The notes: generated by a model not told the origin, from the sequence alone. Counted from the stretch's first letter, positions 8,946 to 19,159 are shown. The stretch: DNA of 64,000 nt from Nostoc flagelliforme FACHB-838 (GCF_014698065.1 NZ_JACJSI010000017.1:1-64000); one strand, 5' to 3'. Translations and numbers: made by a program.

Positions 8946-9392
8946 TTAGTTTGGATGTTTAGGAAAATTTCGGAATAAATAGCCAAACACTGCTAAGTTC
9001 AACAAAAAAATAAATGTTTTTATAGCAGATATTCCCTCAATTAATTCATAAATCTCTAGTGGAATACTGATACCGACAAGTCCCAATACTAAAAGATGTG
9101 CCCAACGCTTTTCGTACCATAAACCAATGGCTTCAATAATGGTAACAATAGCATATATTCCGGCTCCAATGCCGCTAAATGCCAGAGTTTTAGGATTTAA
9201 GTTAATAACTTTGTTTAAAAGCCAATCAATGATTATTGATTTACCTTTTAAAACATAATTTTCTGAAAAAGCCTCTAGAGTTTGATAATTTTTTAATGTC
9301 CATAATAAAGCAATTGAAGTAACCAGAAGTAGAAAAGCGGTAAAAGATTTATAGAGAACAATTGCCACTAACCCTAATGGACGCTTTTTCAA
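8946..9392 (-). CDS. DUF2127-like integral membrane protein
   Basis: A 148-aa protein with four hydrophobic segments (about residues 6-28, 68-89, 94-112, 122-141). The N-terminal RPLGLVAIVLYKSFTA and central IEAIGLWYEKRWAHLL signatures match the small four-helix membrane family I know as DUF2127. Its function is unknown. The reading frame has no ATG; TTG at 9392 after a GGGGG stretch is the best start. It sits 53 bp upstream of the acyltransferase on the same strand and may be cotranscribed with it. Confidence 0.7.
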   Translation of the reverse strand: MKKRPLGLVAIVLYKSFTAFLLLVTSIALLWTLKNYQTLEAFSENYVLKGKSIIIDWLLNKVINLNPKTLAFSGIGAGIYAIVTIIEAIGLWYEKRWAHLLVLGLVGISIPLEIYELIEGISAIKTFIFLLNLAVFGYLFRNFPKHPN

Positions 9393-9503
9393 ACAGCCCC
9401 CTAAATTCTACAAAAATTAACTGGCTCTGGAGATGCTAATTAAGACACTTATTGTAGCAATATTGAATTGCCTTATTTTCCCCTTTGTTCATACAAGTCA
9501 AAA

Positions 9504-9519
9504 GCGCACATCTGTGCGC
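9504..9519. repeat. Short inverted repeat of the GCGCACA family
   Basis: GCGCACA-TC-TGTGCGC, followed by CCCTAC. It is the same palindrome type as at 3151-3170, with a two-base centre. It lies in the 386-bp spacer between the DUF2127-like gene and tRNA-Ala. Confidence 0.6.
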
Positions 9520-9554
9520 CCCTACTCATTCAAATCAAAATCACTATATTAAAT

Positions 9555-9620
9555 ATCTGGTGAAATTAGATGTGCGTTATGCATAACCCTTGTAGAGACG
9601 TATTTACGTCTTTTTTTCAC
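9555..9620 (+). repeat. Dispersed ~70-bp repeat, copy 1, with terminator-like hairpin
   Basis: Begins ATCTGGTGAAATTA and ends in TCTTTTTTTCAC. A related copy is at 60211-60290. It contains the hairpin AGACGTA-TT-TACGTCT (9596-9611) followed by seven T, which looks like a Rho-independent terminator on the plus strand. No plus-strand gene lies immediately upstream, so it is more likely a mobile-repeat remnant than a working terminator. Confidence 0.5.
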
Positions 9621-9778
9621 CCAATGTCTATTGCTGACAGCTTCATAACTTTACCCAAACGGGTAAGAAACAATTTTCTACGGGACGTTCCGCAAATGTA
9701 GGGGCGGAAGACCTTGCACTGCTGCAAATCTACAAATAATTTGAGATAATTTATTTTTTGCAAATTCCTTACACTCAA

Positions 9779-9851
9779 TGGAGGTTAGCGGACTCGAACC
9801 GCTGACATCCTGCTTGCAAAGCAGGCGCTCTACCAACTGAGCTAAACCCCC
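9779..9851 (-). tRNA. trnA-UGC: tRNA-Ala (UGC anticodon)
   Basis: A 73-nt cloverleaf on the minus strand. The acceptor stem GGGGGTT pairs with AACCTCC (one G-U). The D-arm has AGCTCAGTTGGTAGAGC. The anticodon stem-loop is CTGCTTTGCAAGCAG, giving anticodon TGC. The T-arm has GGTTCGAGTCC, and A73 is the discriminator. The 3' CCA is not encoded (the following bases are TTG), so it must be added after transcription. Confidence 0.97.
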
Positions 9852-9922
9852 ATAAAATTAAAATAGTAGGTAACTTTGATTGCCCTTGTTATTCTAACTT
9901 ATATTGTTCCATTACCAAAAGG

Positions 9923-10837
9923 ATGAAGCCAAAAAATATCCAAGTTGTGGCAGCACTGTATAAATTTGTCAAATTGCCAGATTTTGCCGAGAAACGAGAT
10001 CCTCTGCTGTCTTACTGCCAAGCGCAAGGTGTTAAGGGGACAATTTTGTTGGCACAAGAAGGCATTAACGGTACAATTGCGGGTTCGCGTCAGGCGATTG
10101 ACTCTGTTCTCTGGTTTCTACATTCTGACCCCCGTTTAGCAGACTTAGAATACAAAGAATCCTATACCGAAACCCCGCCCTTTGAGCGGATGAAGGTACG
10201 GTTAAAGGAAGAAATTGTTACTTTGGGGTTGCCTGAAATTGACCCAAATGAACAAGTTGGCATCTATGTCAGTCCCCAGGAATGGAATAATTTAATTTCT
10301 GATCCAGAAGTGACCGTGATTGACACCCGTAATGATTATGAGGTGAATATCGGTACTTTCCAAGGAGCGGAAAATCCCCAAACTGAATCATTCCGCGAGT
10401 TCCCCGATTATGTGCTAAAGCATCTTGACCCAACTAAACACAAAAAGGTTGCTTTGTTTTGTACAGGCGGCATTCGCTGTGAAAAAGCTTCATCCTTCAT
10501 GCTTGCCCAAGGATTTTCAGAAGTTTATCATCTCAAAGGTGGCATTCTCAAGTATTTGCAGGAAGTTCCAGCACAAGAAAGTTTATGGGAAGGGGAATGT
10601 TTTGTTTTTGACGAGCGGGTAGCCGTTAGTCATGGGTTGGAGGAAGGGAATTGTGAGCGGTGTTTCTGTTGTGGGCGACCAATTTCTGAAGAAGATAAGG
10701 TATCTCCAAAGTATGAGCAAGGTATCTCTTGTGCCTATTGTTTTGATAGCCTTACCGAGGAAAAAAGAGTGCGTCAACAAGAAAAATGGCGTCACTACCA
10801 AACCCAAGTTGTTAACAAAAGTCGGGATGTGAGTTAA
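9923..10837 (+). CDS. trhO: tRNA uridine(34) hydroxylase, rhodanese domain (TrhO/YceA)
   Basis: A 304-aa protein matching the TrhO family, which hydroxylates uridine-34 of some tRNAs to 5-hydroxyuridine. It has an N-terminal UPF0176-type domain (residues 5-95, [11 protein letters not shown]). A rhodanese domain (about 120-215) carries the active-site loop CTGGIRCEK with Cys180 and Cys186. The C-terminal zinc-finger-like tail has repeated CxxC pairs ([15 protein letters not shown]). Length and order fit the family. The ATG at 9923 is preceded only by a purine run (AAAAGG) lying directly against it, so the start is slightly weak. The divergent neighbour is tRNA-Ala. Confidence 0.93.
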   Translation: MKPKNIQVVAALYKFVKLPDFAEKRDPLLSYCQAQGVKGTILLAQEGINGTIAGSRQAIDSVLWFLHSDPRLADLEYKESYTETPPFERMKVRLKEEIVTLGLPEIDPNEQVGIYVSPQEWNNLISDPEVTVIDTRNDYEVNIGTFQGAENPQTESFREFPDYVLKHLDPTKHKKVALFCTGGIRCEKASSFMLAQGFSEVYHLKGGILKYLQEVPAQESLWEGECFVFDERVAVSHGLEEGNCERCFCCGRPISEEDKVSPKYEQGISCAYCFDSLTEEKRVRQQEKWRHYQTQVVNKSRDVS

Positions 10838-10942
10838 ACAAGAATTCAAAATCAATATATTGTGGAGATTTAGACCCGCCACTAATTGTTTTGCACCAAA
10901 TTGAAAATTTTGGTATGGTGTTTCATTCTTGATTTACCCCTC

Positions 10943-11071
10943 ATATCATGTTCGACTTAATACTTATGTCATTGCGAGCGTAGCGCGGCAATTCCAAACC
11001 TTTGCGATTGCTTCATTCCACTTCGTTGCATTCGCAATGACATATTATAAGTGATTTGCCGAACATGATAT
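10943..11071. repeat. MITE-like 129-bp nested inverted-repeat element
   Basis: The ends are a perfect 12-bp inverted repeat (ATATCATGTTCG at 10943-10954, complement at 11060-11071). Inside, ATGTCATTGCG (10966-10976) pairs with CGCAATGACAT (11033-11043). The sequence between contains GCGAGCGTAGCGCGGCAATTCC, a repeat type I know to be widespread in bacterial spacers (written here only as its leading motif GCGAGCGTAGCGCGG). It has no coding capacity. It occupies the 525-bp spacer between trhO and the sensor-kinase operon, where nothing else is evident apart from a second GCATGGCAATGCCAT palindrome near 11116. Confidence 0.6.
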
Positions 11072-11362
11072 CATACTATTTCACTTTAATAATGATATAA
11101 ATACGTTAGTAAGGGCATGGCAATGCCATACCCCTACGATAAATTTATATATATCAAGGTTTTCGTGAATTGGTATCAGTCACACAGAATTTAATTCCGA
11201 ATTCTGCTTTTGATATTATTTTCGCCAAATCATCCATCATAAACAGTTTGTAGTAGGAACTGAAGTCTTTTCTACGAACATTTTTTATTCAATTTGATTA
11301 ATCGGACATGATATACTCCTGAATTCTGTTTTGTTAAGGACAAAAACGAGTTTCAAATGTCA

Positions 11363-12883
11363 TTATTCATCAGCTTCAGTCAAGGCTAATTCTGAATTTA
11401 AGGGTAAAATTACTGTAAATGTAGTACCGATTCCAACTTCACTTGTGACACTTATTTGACCTCTGTGAGCATCAACGCACCTTTTAACTATTACTAACCC
11501 CAATCCGGTACCCTGGATTGATTGGGCATTTGAAGCTCTGTAAAATGATTCAAAAAGTCTAGCTTGATCTGCTTCGGGAATACCAATACCTTGATCTTGA
11601 ATATTAAAAATTGCTACTTTCTCAATTTGGTCGTATATTAAATTAAACTGAATATCACCACCTCTTGGAGAATATTTAACAGCGTTTGAGAGTAGATTCC
11701 CAAACATATAACGTAAGAGTTCTTCATCCATCACAGCGAATGTGTTCTCATGGTGACAGGTAAAAATAATTTCACACAGACTACTTTCAGCAATCGAAAA
11801 ATCTTCTATTAACTCTAGACAGAATTGCTTTAAGGTAAGGGGAGCAGGGTTGTATATAAGTTTTTCCGCCTCTGCTCGGCCCATAAACAGCACTTCTTCC
11901 ATGAGTTTTTCCATAGATTGTACAGCACCTTGAATTCGCTTTAAATAGATGGCTCTTTTTGCATCTATCAAATTTGCTCCTTGCATTTCTATGAGTTCTA
12001 CTGCTGTTTGAACAACAGTCAGAGGATTACGGAACTCATGAGATACAGTAGAGATAAATAGGGACTTGAGACGGTTAACTTCTTGCTCCTTCTCCAATGC
12101 TTGCTCTAGCAATTTTGTTTGCTGCCGTTCGCTAAGATCCCAGAAAACAACTACTACACCATTTATTTGGTCAGGTCTTCGCTTCAATGGTGAAGCACTA
12201 TCGCCAATTGGAATTCTTTTACCGCTTTTTGTAATTAGAGATGTGGATTCTCCTAAATAAACAACCTGTTGCTCTCGCAGCACTTTTGTCACAGGATTTT
12301 CTAATGTAGCCTCTGTAACTTCATTGACAATATGAAAAATCTTCGTCGCTTCATGTCCTAAAGCATCTTTTTGTTGCCAGCCAGTCAGTGCCTCAGCAGC
12401 GGGATTCATGAATGTCACTGCTCCCTGCTCATTAGTAGCAATTACAGCATCACTCATTGAGTTGAAAAGGGTTGCTAACTGATCTCGACTCTCCCGTAGT
12501 TCACTTTCTAGCTGGTGTTTTAAAATCGCAATTTCGATCGCTATTTTTAAATCTTTTGTAGTAAATGGTTTAACAACATATCCGAAAGGTTGGGTAATTT
12601 TTGCTCTTTCTAAAGTATGCTCATCACCATAAGCGGTTAAATAAATTATAGGTATATCTAACTGGTCATGAATCTTACTGGCAGTAGTAATACCGTCCAT
12701 TTCACCTTTAAGAATAATATCCATTAATATTAATTCTGGTTGAGTTTCCAATGCCTTAGCGATGGCAGCATTTCCAGATGAAGCTGTACCCGTAACAATA
12801 TATCCTAGTTGACTAAGTTGGCTAGCAATAGTTCTAGCCACAATCACTTCATCTTCAACGACTAAAATTCTAGCTTGGCCCAT
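11363..12883 (-). CDS. Hybrid sensor kinase REC-PAS-HisKA-HATPase
   Basis: A 506-aa cytoplasmic signalling protein. An N-terminal receiver domain (5-120) has phospho-acceptor Asp55 and Lys106 (VVKPF). It is followed by a short coiled coil, a PAS domain (133-250), HisKA with His282 (STVSHEFRNPL) and a HATPase domain (about 385-495) with N-box NLLSNAVKYSP, G1 DQGIGIP and G2 GTGLGL. A receiver at the N-terminus means its kinase output is probably set by an upstream histidine kinase. It begins 10 bp after the stop of the GAF/PAS kinase gene on the same strand, so the two are probably an operon and partners. Confidence 0.92.
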   Translation of the reverse strand: MGQARILVVEDEVIVARTIASQLSQLGYIVTGTASSGNAAIAKALETQPELILMDIILKGEMDGITTASKIHDQLDIPIIYLTAYGDEHTLERAKITQPFGYVVKPFTTKDLKIAIEIAILKHQLESELRESRDQLATLFNSMSDAVIATNEQGAVTFMNPAAEALTGWQQKDALGHEATKIFHIVNEVTEATLENPVTKVLREQQVVYLGESTSLITKSGKRIPIGDSASPLKRRPDQINGVVVVFWDLSERQQTKLLEQALEKEQEVNRLKSLFISTVSHEFRNPLTVVQTAVELIEMQGANLIDAKRAIYLKRIQGAVQSMEKLMEEVLFMGRAEAEKLIYNPAPLTLKQFCLELIEDFSIAESSLCEIIFTCHHENTFAVMDEELLRYMFGNLLSNAVKYSPRGGDIQFNLIYDQIEKVAIFNIQDQGIGIPEADQARLFESFYRASNAQSIQGTGLGLVIVKRCVDAHRGQISVTSEVGIGTTFTVILPLNSELALTEADE

Positions 12884-12893
12884 TTGATATTTA

Positions 12894-15419
12894 CTAATGC
12901 AAAGTTAACTGCGTGAATTCGATTTTGAATATTGTTCCATGATTGCGCTCTAGAGTAATATTGCCTTCTAGTTGTTCTGTAACCAAATCATGTACTAACG
13001 ACAGACCCAAAGAATCAGTATTTCTCCAATCCAAATTATCTGGTAAACCGATCCCATTGTCTTGGATAATCAGTTCGATCCTATTACCACTATTATGTAA
13101 AATAATGCTGATTATACCTTCTTGTTGGTTGGGAAAAGCGTGTTTGAGAGCATTAGAGATTAATTCGTTAATAACTAACCCACAGGCAATAGCTTGGTCA
13201 ACATTCAATCTCAATGGATTTATATCAGTTTCTAAACTGATTTTTTCTGGACATAGTTGATAAGAAATTAGCAAGCTTGTAGCCAGATTTTGAATATATG
13301 CAGCAACATCAATTTGTCCAATATTAGCAGAAGTATACAAATTTTTATGAATTAGAGATATTGACTCAATTCGGTTTTGACTTTCTCGAAGGACTTTGAT
13401 TGCTTCTGGATCTTTGAGTGTTTGAGACTGAAGTTGCAATAAGCTGGAGACAATTTGCAAATTATTTTTGACTCGATGATGAACTTCTTTTAAGAGAACT
13501 TCTTTTTCAGCTAAGGCAGCTTTTAATTTCACTTGAGCTTTTTGTCTTTGAACAAGTTCAGCTTGAGCTTGCTCTAAGATACTAGCTTGTTGAATTGCGA
13601 TCGCTAATTGGACTGTCAGATGATCGAGCAAATCTAACTGATTTTCTTCCCACTCACGAAAATCAGAGCATTGGTGAGCAATCAGTAAACCCCAAAGGTG
13701 AGAACCAGGGTTTTGAGAGTTTACTTCTAGTAAAATGGGCACTACTAAATTTGCTTGAACCTCAAACTGTTCTAACAAGCGAATATGACAATCAGTTAGC
13801 CCGGCTTCATAAATATTAGCGATCGCTCGTTTGCGTCCTTGATAATACTCCACTCCTGCGCCTGCTTGAAAACATTTATCATGAATCTGGGCATTCAAAG
13901 AAACTGTCCATCCAGGTTCCACCGATTCTGCCCTAATTGTGCCGATCATCTCTGAGTCAAACTGATAAACTATAACTCGATCAACCCCAAGTAAATCTCG
14001 TACTTCTTGAACTGTTGCATTCAGAATATCTTGGAGATTCAAAGATTGGCGAATCCCTTGAGCAACGGTTCGCATCAATTGCTCACGCTCGGCTTGGGCT
14101 TTTAGAGCTAGTTCAGTTTGCTTACGTTCTGTAATGTCTTGTCCAATACCGATAATTTGACTATGTAACAACTCATTTTGCTCTTGGAGTTGTGTTTCCG
14201 CATTTTTTCGGTCATCAATATCATAAAAAACTGTCAAGATTGCTGATTCATTGTTGAAATTTAAATATTGCAGTGAAGCGATCGCCCAAAAATAAGTTCC
14301 ATCTGCTCTTTTTAATTGAAGTTCATAGTTATGAATAAATCCCTGATGATCAAGAAGTTTTAATAATGCTTCTAAATCTGCCAGATTATGATATAAATCT
14401 AATAAATTTTTGTGATTAACTAAATCCTCTAAAGAAAATTGAAATGTTTGAAGCAACTCTGGATTAGCGTATAAAATCAGCCCATCAGACACACGCGAAA
14501 TAATAAACGGAACAGAAATAGTTTCAGAAATAACTCGAAATCTGGCTTCACTTTCTTGAAGAGTTTTTTCTATTTGTTTTTGTTCTGTAATATCTCTTAT
14601 ATTAACCAACTGAGCGTTATAACTGCCATATTCTATTGGATTTGTGAAAATTTCAACATCAATAATCTGTCCGTCTTTTCGCCGATGTTGCCATTGTCCA
14701 GCAAAGTCTAAGTTAGAGGGCTTTTGCCCTAAAGAGTCCATGAAGATAGGGATATCTTCTGGAGGGCGAATGTCAGTTATTCGCATTTGCAAGAACTCTT
14801 TTCGTGAGTAGCCGTAGTGGATAACAGCAGCTTCATTTACATCTAAAAATTGCAGATTATTTTGGTTATATACCCACATTGGGTTCGGATTTTTAGAGAA
14901 AAATAGATTAAAATTTTTTTGGCTATCATCAATAAGTTTTGCCCGATGTAACTCTAGATGCCTAATTACTTGTTGAGCCAACTGTTGTAATGCTACTTGC
15001 TCTTTAATACTCAAGTTTCGCGGTGTAAAATCAATTATACAAAGACTACCTAATGCAAAGCCACTTGAAGTAATTAGAGGAACTCCCGCATAAAAACGGA
15101 AATATTGATTTGATGTTACCAAGGGATTTGTCGCAAATCGTTCATCTTGCAAAGTATCAGGGATAATTAATATTTGACTTTGCAAGATAGTATAACTACC
15201 AAAAAAACTGCATCGAGGAACTTCCGATATAGTTACTCCAATTTTTGACTTGAACCATTCTCTTTTTCCATCAACTAGGCTAATGAGAGCAATTGGTGCT
15301 TCACAAAAATTAGCAGTTAGTTGAGCTAGTTCATCAAAAACTTCTTCTGGTGGTGTATCTAAAATTTGATACTGATTAAGCACTTCTAGACGTTGATTTT
15401 CATTATGAGAAAATAGCAT
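12894..15419 (-). CDS. GAF-PAS-PAS-GAF sensor histidine kinase (HisKA_2 type), possible cyanobacteriochrome
   Basis: 841 aa from the ATG at 15419; a TTG at 15455 would add 12 residues. Domains in order: GAF (about 10-155), PAS (165-280), PAS (288-410), a linker coiled coil, a second GAF (about 455-615), and a HisKA_2-type dimerisation helix with [10 protein letters not shown] (His648), joined to a HATPase with [12 protein letters not shown] and DNGIGLP. The second GAF has both DKCF (Cys516) and CH (Cys544-His545), spaced 28 residues as in DXCF-type cyanobacteriochromes. It may therefore bind a bilin and sense light; many related GAF domains are unproven. The gene lies just upstream of the REC-PAS kinase gene. 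Confidence 0.9.
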   Translation of the reverse strand: MLFSHNENQRLEVLNQYQILDTPPEEVFDELAQLTANFCEAPIALISLVDGKREWFKSKIGVTISEVPRCSFFGSYTILQSQILIIPDTLQDERFATNPLVTSNQYFRFYAGVPLITSSGFALGSLCIIDFTPRNLSIKEQVALQQLAQQVIRHLELHRAKLIDDSQKNFNLFFSKNPNPMWVYNQNNLQFLDVNEAAVIHYGYSRKEFLQMRITDIRPPEDIPIFMDSLGQKPSNLDFAGQWQHRRKDGQIIDVEIFTNPIEYGSYNAQLVNIRDITEQKQIEKTLQESEARFRVISETISVPFIISRVSDGLILYANPELLQTFQFSLEDLVNHKNLLDLYHNLADLEALLKLLDHQGFIHNYELQLKRADGTYFWAIASLQYLNFNNESAILTVFYDIDDRKNAETQLQEQNELLHSQIIGIGQDITERKQTELALKAQAEREQLMRTVAQGIRQSLNLQDILNATVQEVRDLLGVDRVIVYQFDSEMIGTIRAESVEPGWTVSLNAQIHDKCFQAGAGVEYYQGRKRAIANIYEAGLTDCHIRLLEQFEVQANLVVPILLEVNSQNPGSHLWGLLIAHQCSDFREWEENQLDLLDHLTVQLAIAIQQASILEQAQAELVQRQKAQVKLKAALAEKEVLLKEVHHRVKNNLQIVSSLLQLQSQTLKDPEAIKVLRESQNRIESISLIHKNLYTSANIGQIDVAAYIQNLATSLLISYQLCPEKISLETDINPLRLNVDQAIACGLVINELISNALKHAFPNQQEGIISIILHNSGNRIELIIQDNGIGLPDNLDWRNTDSLGLSLVHDLVTEQLEGNITLERNHGTIFKIEFTQLTLH

Positions 15420-15455
15420 TAGTAATTGTGTGACAAAAACTTTGTTAAATACCAA

Positions 15456-16229
15456 ATTTCAGCAAATTACACCTGAAAATAACTAAGTTTATATAAAATC
15501 TGCAAAATTAAATAAAATTGTCTTTTCCTTCATACTTGTAATACGATATTAAATTATTTAATACTCATTACCTGTGAAATTGCACAAAAGACTTGCTCAA
15601 GCAACTTGTCGTGCGAAAGCTGATTTTGTACAGTTTTACCAAGAATTGGCTAAAGTCTATGCTGAAATGAACTAATGTTTTACTCTACGAGATTCTTCAG
15701 CTATTTATTTTTTGTAGGAATAATTTACTCCACTTGAATAGGTACTTGGGGGTGTTAAAAGGGTGGGTTAAAAAAAAATAATATTCACCATCAGTATTAT
15801 TAGCAAACTATGGGCACTTTTTGCAACCTCATCGACAAATAAGTTTAGTAAAAGACTTCACTTACCTATAAGTCATAAAAGAAGCAAGAAGATGGGGAAA
15901 AGCAAAGATCAACAAATCCTAACTGGAGTTTACAGTGGAGATATCACTACAAAAATACTTTAGCTTGTATTACGAGATAAAACCACATCTAATCCCAAAA
16001 AAAAGGTTGATATTTTTTTGTGACGGCAAAATTTAAGTAATAGTGGTAGTATTGTACAATTGTTTAGATAAAAATATTGACAGCGTAAATTTGCTGGCAA
16101 TATTTGAGGTTAAAAAACCGCAAAGAGTTTATACTCCTATGCAATAGCAAGCTACACATAACGTCTTGTAGATAAGAAGTTAAAAATCTTTGTGGATTTT
16201 ATATGATGTGCAGTTGTCAGTACTATATT
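15456..16229. other. 774-bp spacer with possible decayed coding sequence
   Basis: No intact gene. A 34-codon frame at 15571-15675 starts with GTG (VKLHKRLAQATCRAKADFV) and ends in TAA. Between about 15790 and 16130 the plus strand reads with protein-like stretches in one or two frames (for example LANYGHFLQPHRQISLVKDF and KYFSLYYEIKPHLIPKK), broken by stops. I infer a decayed gene or transposon fragment but cannot name it. Confidence 0.3.
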
Positions 16230-17807
16230 TTATCTTGGATGTCCCAATGTAGTAATATATAGAACAGCCTCATCAGTAGGGATACCTAAAACTTCATTCA
16301 CTTGGTCATCAAAGAATCCACCGATGCCACTAACGCCTACATTGAGATGCATTGCGGCTAAATTCAGGCGCTGTCCCAAATGACCTGCATCCATGTGTAA
16401 ATAACGGTAAACGCGATCGCCATACTGTGCGATCGCAGCTTTCAAATCGGCTGTATGAAACAACACCGCTGCTGCATCTCGCCCTAATTCTTGTCCCAAA
16501 CAGAGAAAATGTAGCTCTCGGCGAAAGTTTTTAAACCGAATTTGGCGTAATTCTTGCGCTTTAGGTGCGTAATAATAACAACCCGCTTCCAATCCTTTAA
16601 CTCCGCAAACAGCAATGAATGTTTCTATTAAATTCAGATCAAAATAGTCTGGAGAAATATCTAAACTTTGGTCAATGTAATTTTGCGGTTGGTAAGTAAA
16701 ATCGAGTAAACTTTTCAATTCCTCGAAGCTTAAATCATCACCACTATAGGCGCGGGTAGAGCGCCGCTTGTACATAGTGATTTCCAGTTCTAACAGTTTT
16801 TGCCCCCACTCTATAGGTGCAGTAGTGGTGGGAATCTTTAAACAGAAAGGAAAATTGTATTTATCCTCCAAAGATTTTTCTTGTTTAATAACTGGTAGAT
16901 TCAGATTGCCAGTTATACCCGATTGGATTTGGGTGTGTTGATGGAAATATGTCAGCAGTTCACCATCGGGGATTTGAGGATAATTGGTTTCGGTAGCGGA
17001 AGGTAAAGCAGTACATCCCAATGGCAAATTTTGATTGACATCTAACAAGTCTGCCAGAGGTAAGACAGCGATCGCACCTTCTTGTTGCGGATCAACATAA
17101 AGCAGATCGTTAACCGATTCATCTACAAAGCCGCCAATTAAGTGGGGGCGATAGTCAGTAATCGCACCAGCTAACTCGATATTACCCAACAGGTGTCCCG
17201 TATCCAGAAAAATTCGACGGTAAGCCCGATCTTCATAACGCCAGGCAGAACGATAGAATACCGCAGTAACAATAATTGCCAATTGGGTATTTTCTAAAGA
17301 AGGATGCCAGAAACAAGCTGCTTGGAGGCTTTGCCAAACATCACTTTCCCAATAATGCATGAGAGAATGAGTTCGACACTGGTAGTTATACAAACCCGGC
17401 GGTAATAACGACGTACCACGGGAAACCACATAAACCTCAGCAGGGTATAATCCGCCTGCACTGGGAGCAGCACGTAAATACACCGCACTACCCATAGAAG
17501 GCATTTTTGCCGTCAATCCATAGCTGCGAAACAACAGCCGTGAAAGTCTTTGCCACCATTGAGCATCCGGGTTATTAGCATAAGCCTCTGGTTTTTCTTG
17601 GATATAGGGTTTGAGATCAAAAGTAGAGCCAATTTTGTATTCTTTAAAGGGCACTGGCTGTTTAGCCCAGTCTAACTGCTGACTTTTAGAGGCTAGAGTC
17701 TCAGGGTTGTATTTAGTCCGTTCGTGATAGTGCTGGGCAATCGATTGGTGTAATTCTGGCATAGTACTTTTAATATCCTTGGGGCATCCTTTTCTTGATC
17801 TTGGCAT
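16230..17807 (-). CDS. SagB/ThcOx-family protein with two nitroreductase-fold domains
   Basis: A 525-aa flavin-dependent oxidoreductase-like protein made of two similar halves, each of the nitroreductase/SagB fold. Half 1 (about 85-270) contains SAGGLYPAEVYVV and HLLGNIELAG. Half 2 (about 335-525) contains RRSTRAYSGDDLS and LDAGHLGQ-like HMDAGHLGQRLNLAA, ending GVSGIGGFFDDQVNEVLG. Relatives oxidise thiazolines or oxazolines in peptide natural products. No precursor peptide or cyclodehydratase is adjacent here, so the substrate is unknown. The start ATG at 17807 follows GAGG; the next in-frame ATG (17762) is also possible. Confidence 0.82.
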   Translation of the reverse strand: MPRSRKGCPKDIKSTMPELHQSIAQHYHERTKYNPETLASKSQQLDWAKQPVPFKEYKIGSTFDLKPYIQEKPEAYANNPDAQWWQRLSRLLFRSYGLTAKMPSMGSAVYLRAAPSAGGLYPAEVYVVSRGTSLLPPGLYNYQCRTHSLMHYWESDVWQSLQAACFWHPSLENTQLAIIVTAVFYRSAWRYEDRAYRRIFLDTGHLLGNIELAGAITDYRPHLIGGFVDESVNDLLYVDPQQEGAIAVLPLADLLDVNQNLPLGCTALPSATETNYPQIPDGELLTYFHQHTQIQSGITGNLNLPVIKQEKSLEDKYNFPFCLKIPTTTAPIEWGQKLLELEITMYKRRSTRAYSGDDLSFEELKSLLDFTYQPQNYIDQSLDISPDYFDLNLIETFIAVCGVKGLEAGCYYYAPKAQELRQIRFKNFRRELHFLCLGQELGRDAAAVLFHTADLKAAIAQYGDRVYRYLHMDAGHLGQRLNLAAMHLNVGVSGIGGFFDDQVNEVLGIPTDEAVLYITTLGHPR

Positions 17808-17875
17808 TCATTAGCCTCATTATTTCGTGTCAATTGGTACAATCCTCAGAGTCACAAAGTGGTAATTGGTAACAG

Positions 17876-18000
17876 TTGGATTGGAGATTGAAGATTGGGG
17901 ATTGGAGATTGAAGATTGGAAATTGGGGATTGAGCATGGTTATTCTCCTCTGCTCCCCCTGCCCCCTGCCCCCTGCCTCCTGCCCCCTGCCCCCCACCTT
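17876..18000. repeat. Short tandem repeats (GGATTGGAGATT and CCCCTGC types)
   Basis: First come imperfect repeats of TTGGAGATTGAAGATTGG (17876-17936). Then follow about six 7-mers of the CCCTGCC type (17950-17995). Heptanucleotide short tandem repeats like these are characteristic of filamentous cyanobacterial spacers. The stretch is translatable in frame with the next gene, but the resulting P/L-rich peptide is unlikely to be real. Confidence 0.8.
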
Positions 18001-18051
18001 CCGCAGTACCATATAAACGCAAAAAAACTATCTACAGATGGATGTGCAATA

Positions 18052-18888
18052 ATGCCTGTACGTCAAACTTTATCAAAGTCTGATATCCAACTTTCTTATT
18101 TAGAGTGGAATCAAGGTCAAGAACCTTTACTGCTGTTACATGGCTTAGGCGACCATGCTCTGGTGTGGTCTAGTTTAGGAGATTACTTGGCGGCAGACTA
18201 CCACATAATTGCACCGGATATGCGCGGACATGGCCAAAGTAGTAAACCAGAGATAGAGTATAGCTTTGAGAGTGCGATCGCAGACCTTGAAGCACTCATG
18301 GATCATCTTGGATGGACTTTTGCTCACATTATAAGTCACTCGTGGACAGGAAAATTAGCCGCTATCTGGGCAAGACAAAACCCAAAGCGTTTGCGGAGTA
18401 TAATTCTGGTCGATCCGATTTTCATCTGGAAAATGCCCAGTCTTCTCAGAGTAACTTTTCCGGCATTGTATCGCTTCTTGCCTTTTCTTAAAAGTATGGG
18501 CCCCTTTACAAGTTATGAAGAAGCCGAACAACAAGCACGGCAATTAAAGCAGTATCAAGGATGGAGTTCTTTGCAGCAGCAAGTCTTTCATGCAGGGATA
18601 GAACAAAAACCCGATGGCAGTTGGGGCAGCAAATTTACCATAGCCGCCCGCGACGGGATTTTTGAGGCAGTCATGGAAGTGCCCGGTTTTACAATTCCCA
18701 TTGACACCCCTGCCCTATTCGTCCAGCCAAAACAAGGACTCAACCGCCAAAATTGGCAAATCCAACCCTACAAAACCTATCTTAAAAACTTACGCATCTG
18801 CCAAGTTCCCGGCAATCATTGGCCATTTTTGACACAACCAGAGGCATTTAACCAAACAGTGGCAGCTTTTTTGGCAGAAGACAGATAG
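18052..18888 (+). CDS. Alpha/beta-fold hydrolase
   Basis: A 278-aa hydrolase starting at the ATG at 18052; the 62 codons upstream in frame are translated tandem repeat and were excluded. The oxyanion-hole HG is at 30-31 (LLLLHGLGDH). The nucleophile elbow is SHSWTG (Ser97), where relatives usually have GHSxGG, so two of the small residues are replaced. A likely catalytic His is in VPGNHWPFL near residue 258. DPIFIWKMP (121-129) begins the cap domain. The substrate is unknown. The altered elbow may mean a changed or weak activity. It is divergent from the SagB-like gene. Confidence 0.82.
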   Translation: MPVRQTLSKSDIQLSYLEWNQGQEPLLLLHGLGDHALVWSSLGDYLAADYHIIAPDMRGHGQSSKPEIEYSFESAIADLEALMDHLGWTFAHIISHSWTGKLAAIWARQNPKRLRSIILVDPIFIWKMPSLLRVTFPALYRFLPFLKSMGPFTSYEEAEQQARQLKQYQGWSSLQQQVFHAGIEQKPDGSWGSKFTIAARDGIFEAVMEVPGFTIPIDTPALFVQPKQGLNRQNWQIQPYKTYLKNLRICQVPGNHWPFLTQPEAFNQTVAAFLAEDR

Positions 18889-19159
18889 AAAATCTCATGA
18901 TTATTGGACGGGATTATCATACAGCAACATGAAGAATTAATAGGAGCGATGTTTAGGGGGATTGGGCATGAGGCATTGGTCACTTGTACTGAACTTTCCC
19001 GTTGGCGCAGCATCTCCCCCAATACTGCTTGGTTAAAGGCAAAAGGGTAAGGGGAAAAGGAGTGTAAGGCTCAATATATAAGGTTTTTCCCCTTTAACCC
19101 TTTCCCTTTCCCCCATCTTTCTCATCTCCCCACTCCCCACTCCCCCAGATTCCCCACTC

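Noticed and set aside
9596-9617. Terminator for tRNA-Ala or the DUF2127-like gene
   Set aside because: The T run is on the plus strand while both neighbouring genes upstream of it are on the minus strand. It is more likely part of a repeat.
17866-18051. 62-residue N-terminal extension of the alpha/beta hydrolase
   Set aside because: It is a translation of tandem repeat DNA and the conserved domain begins at the ATG at 18052.
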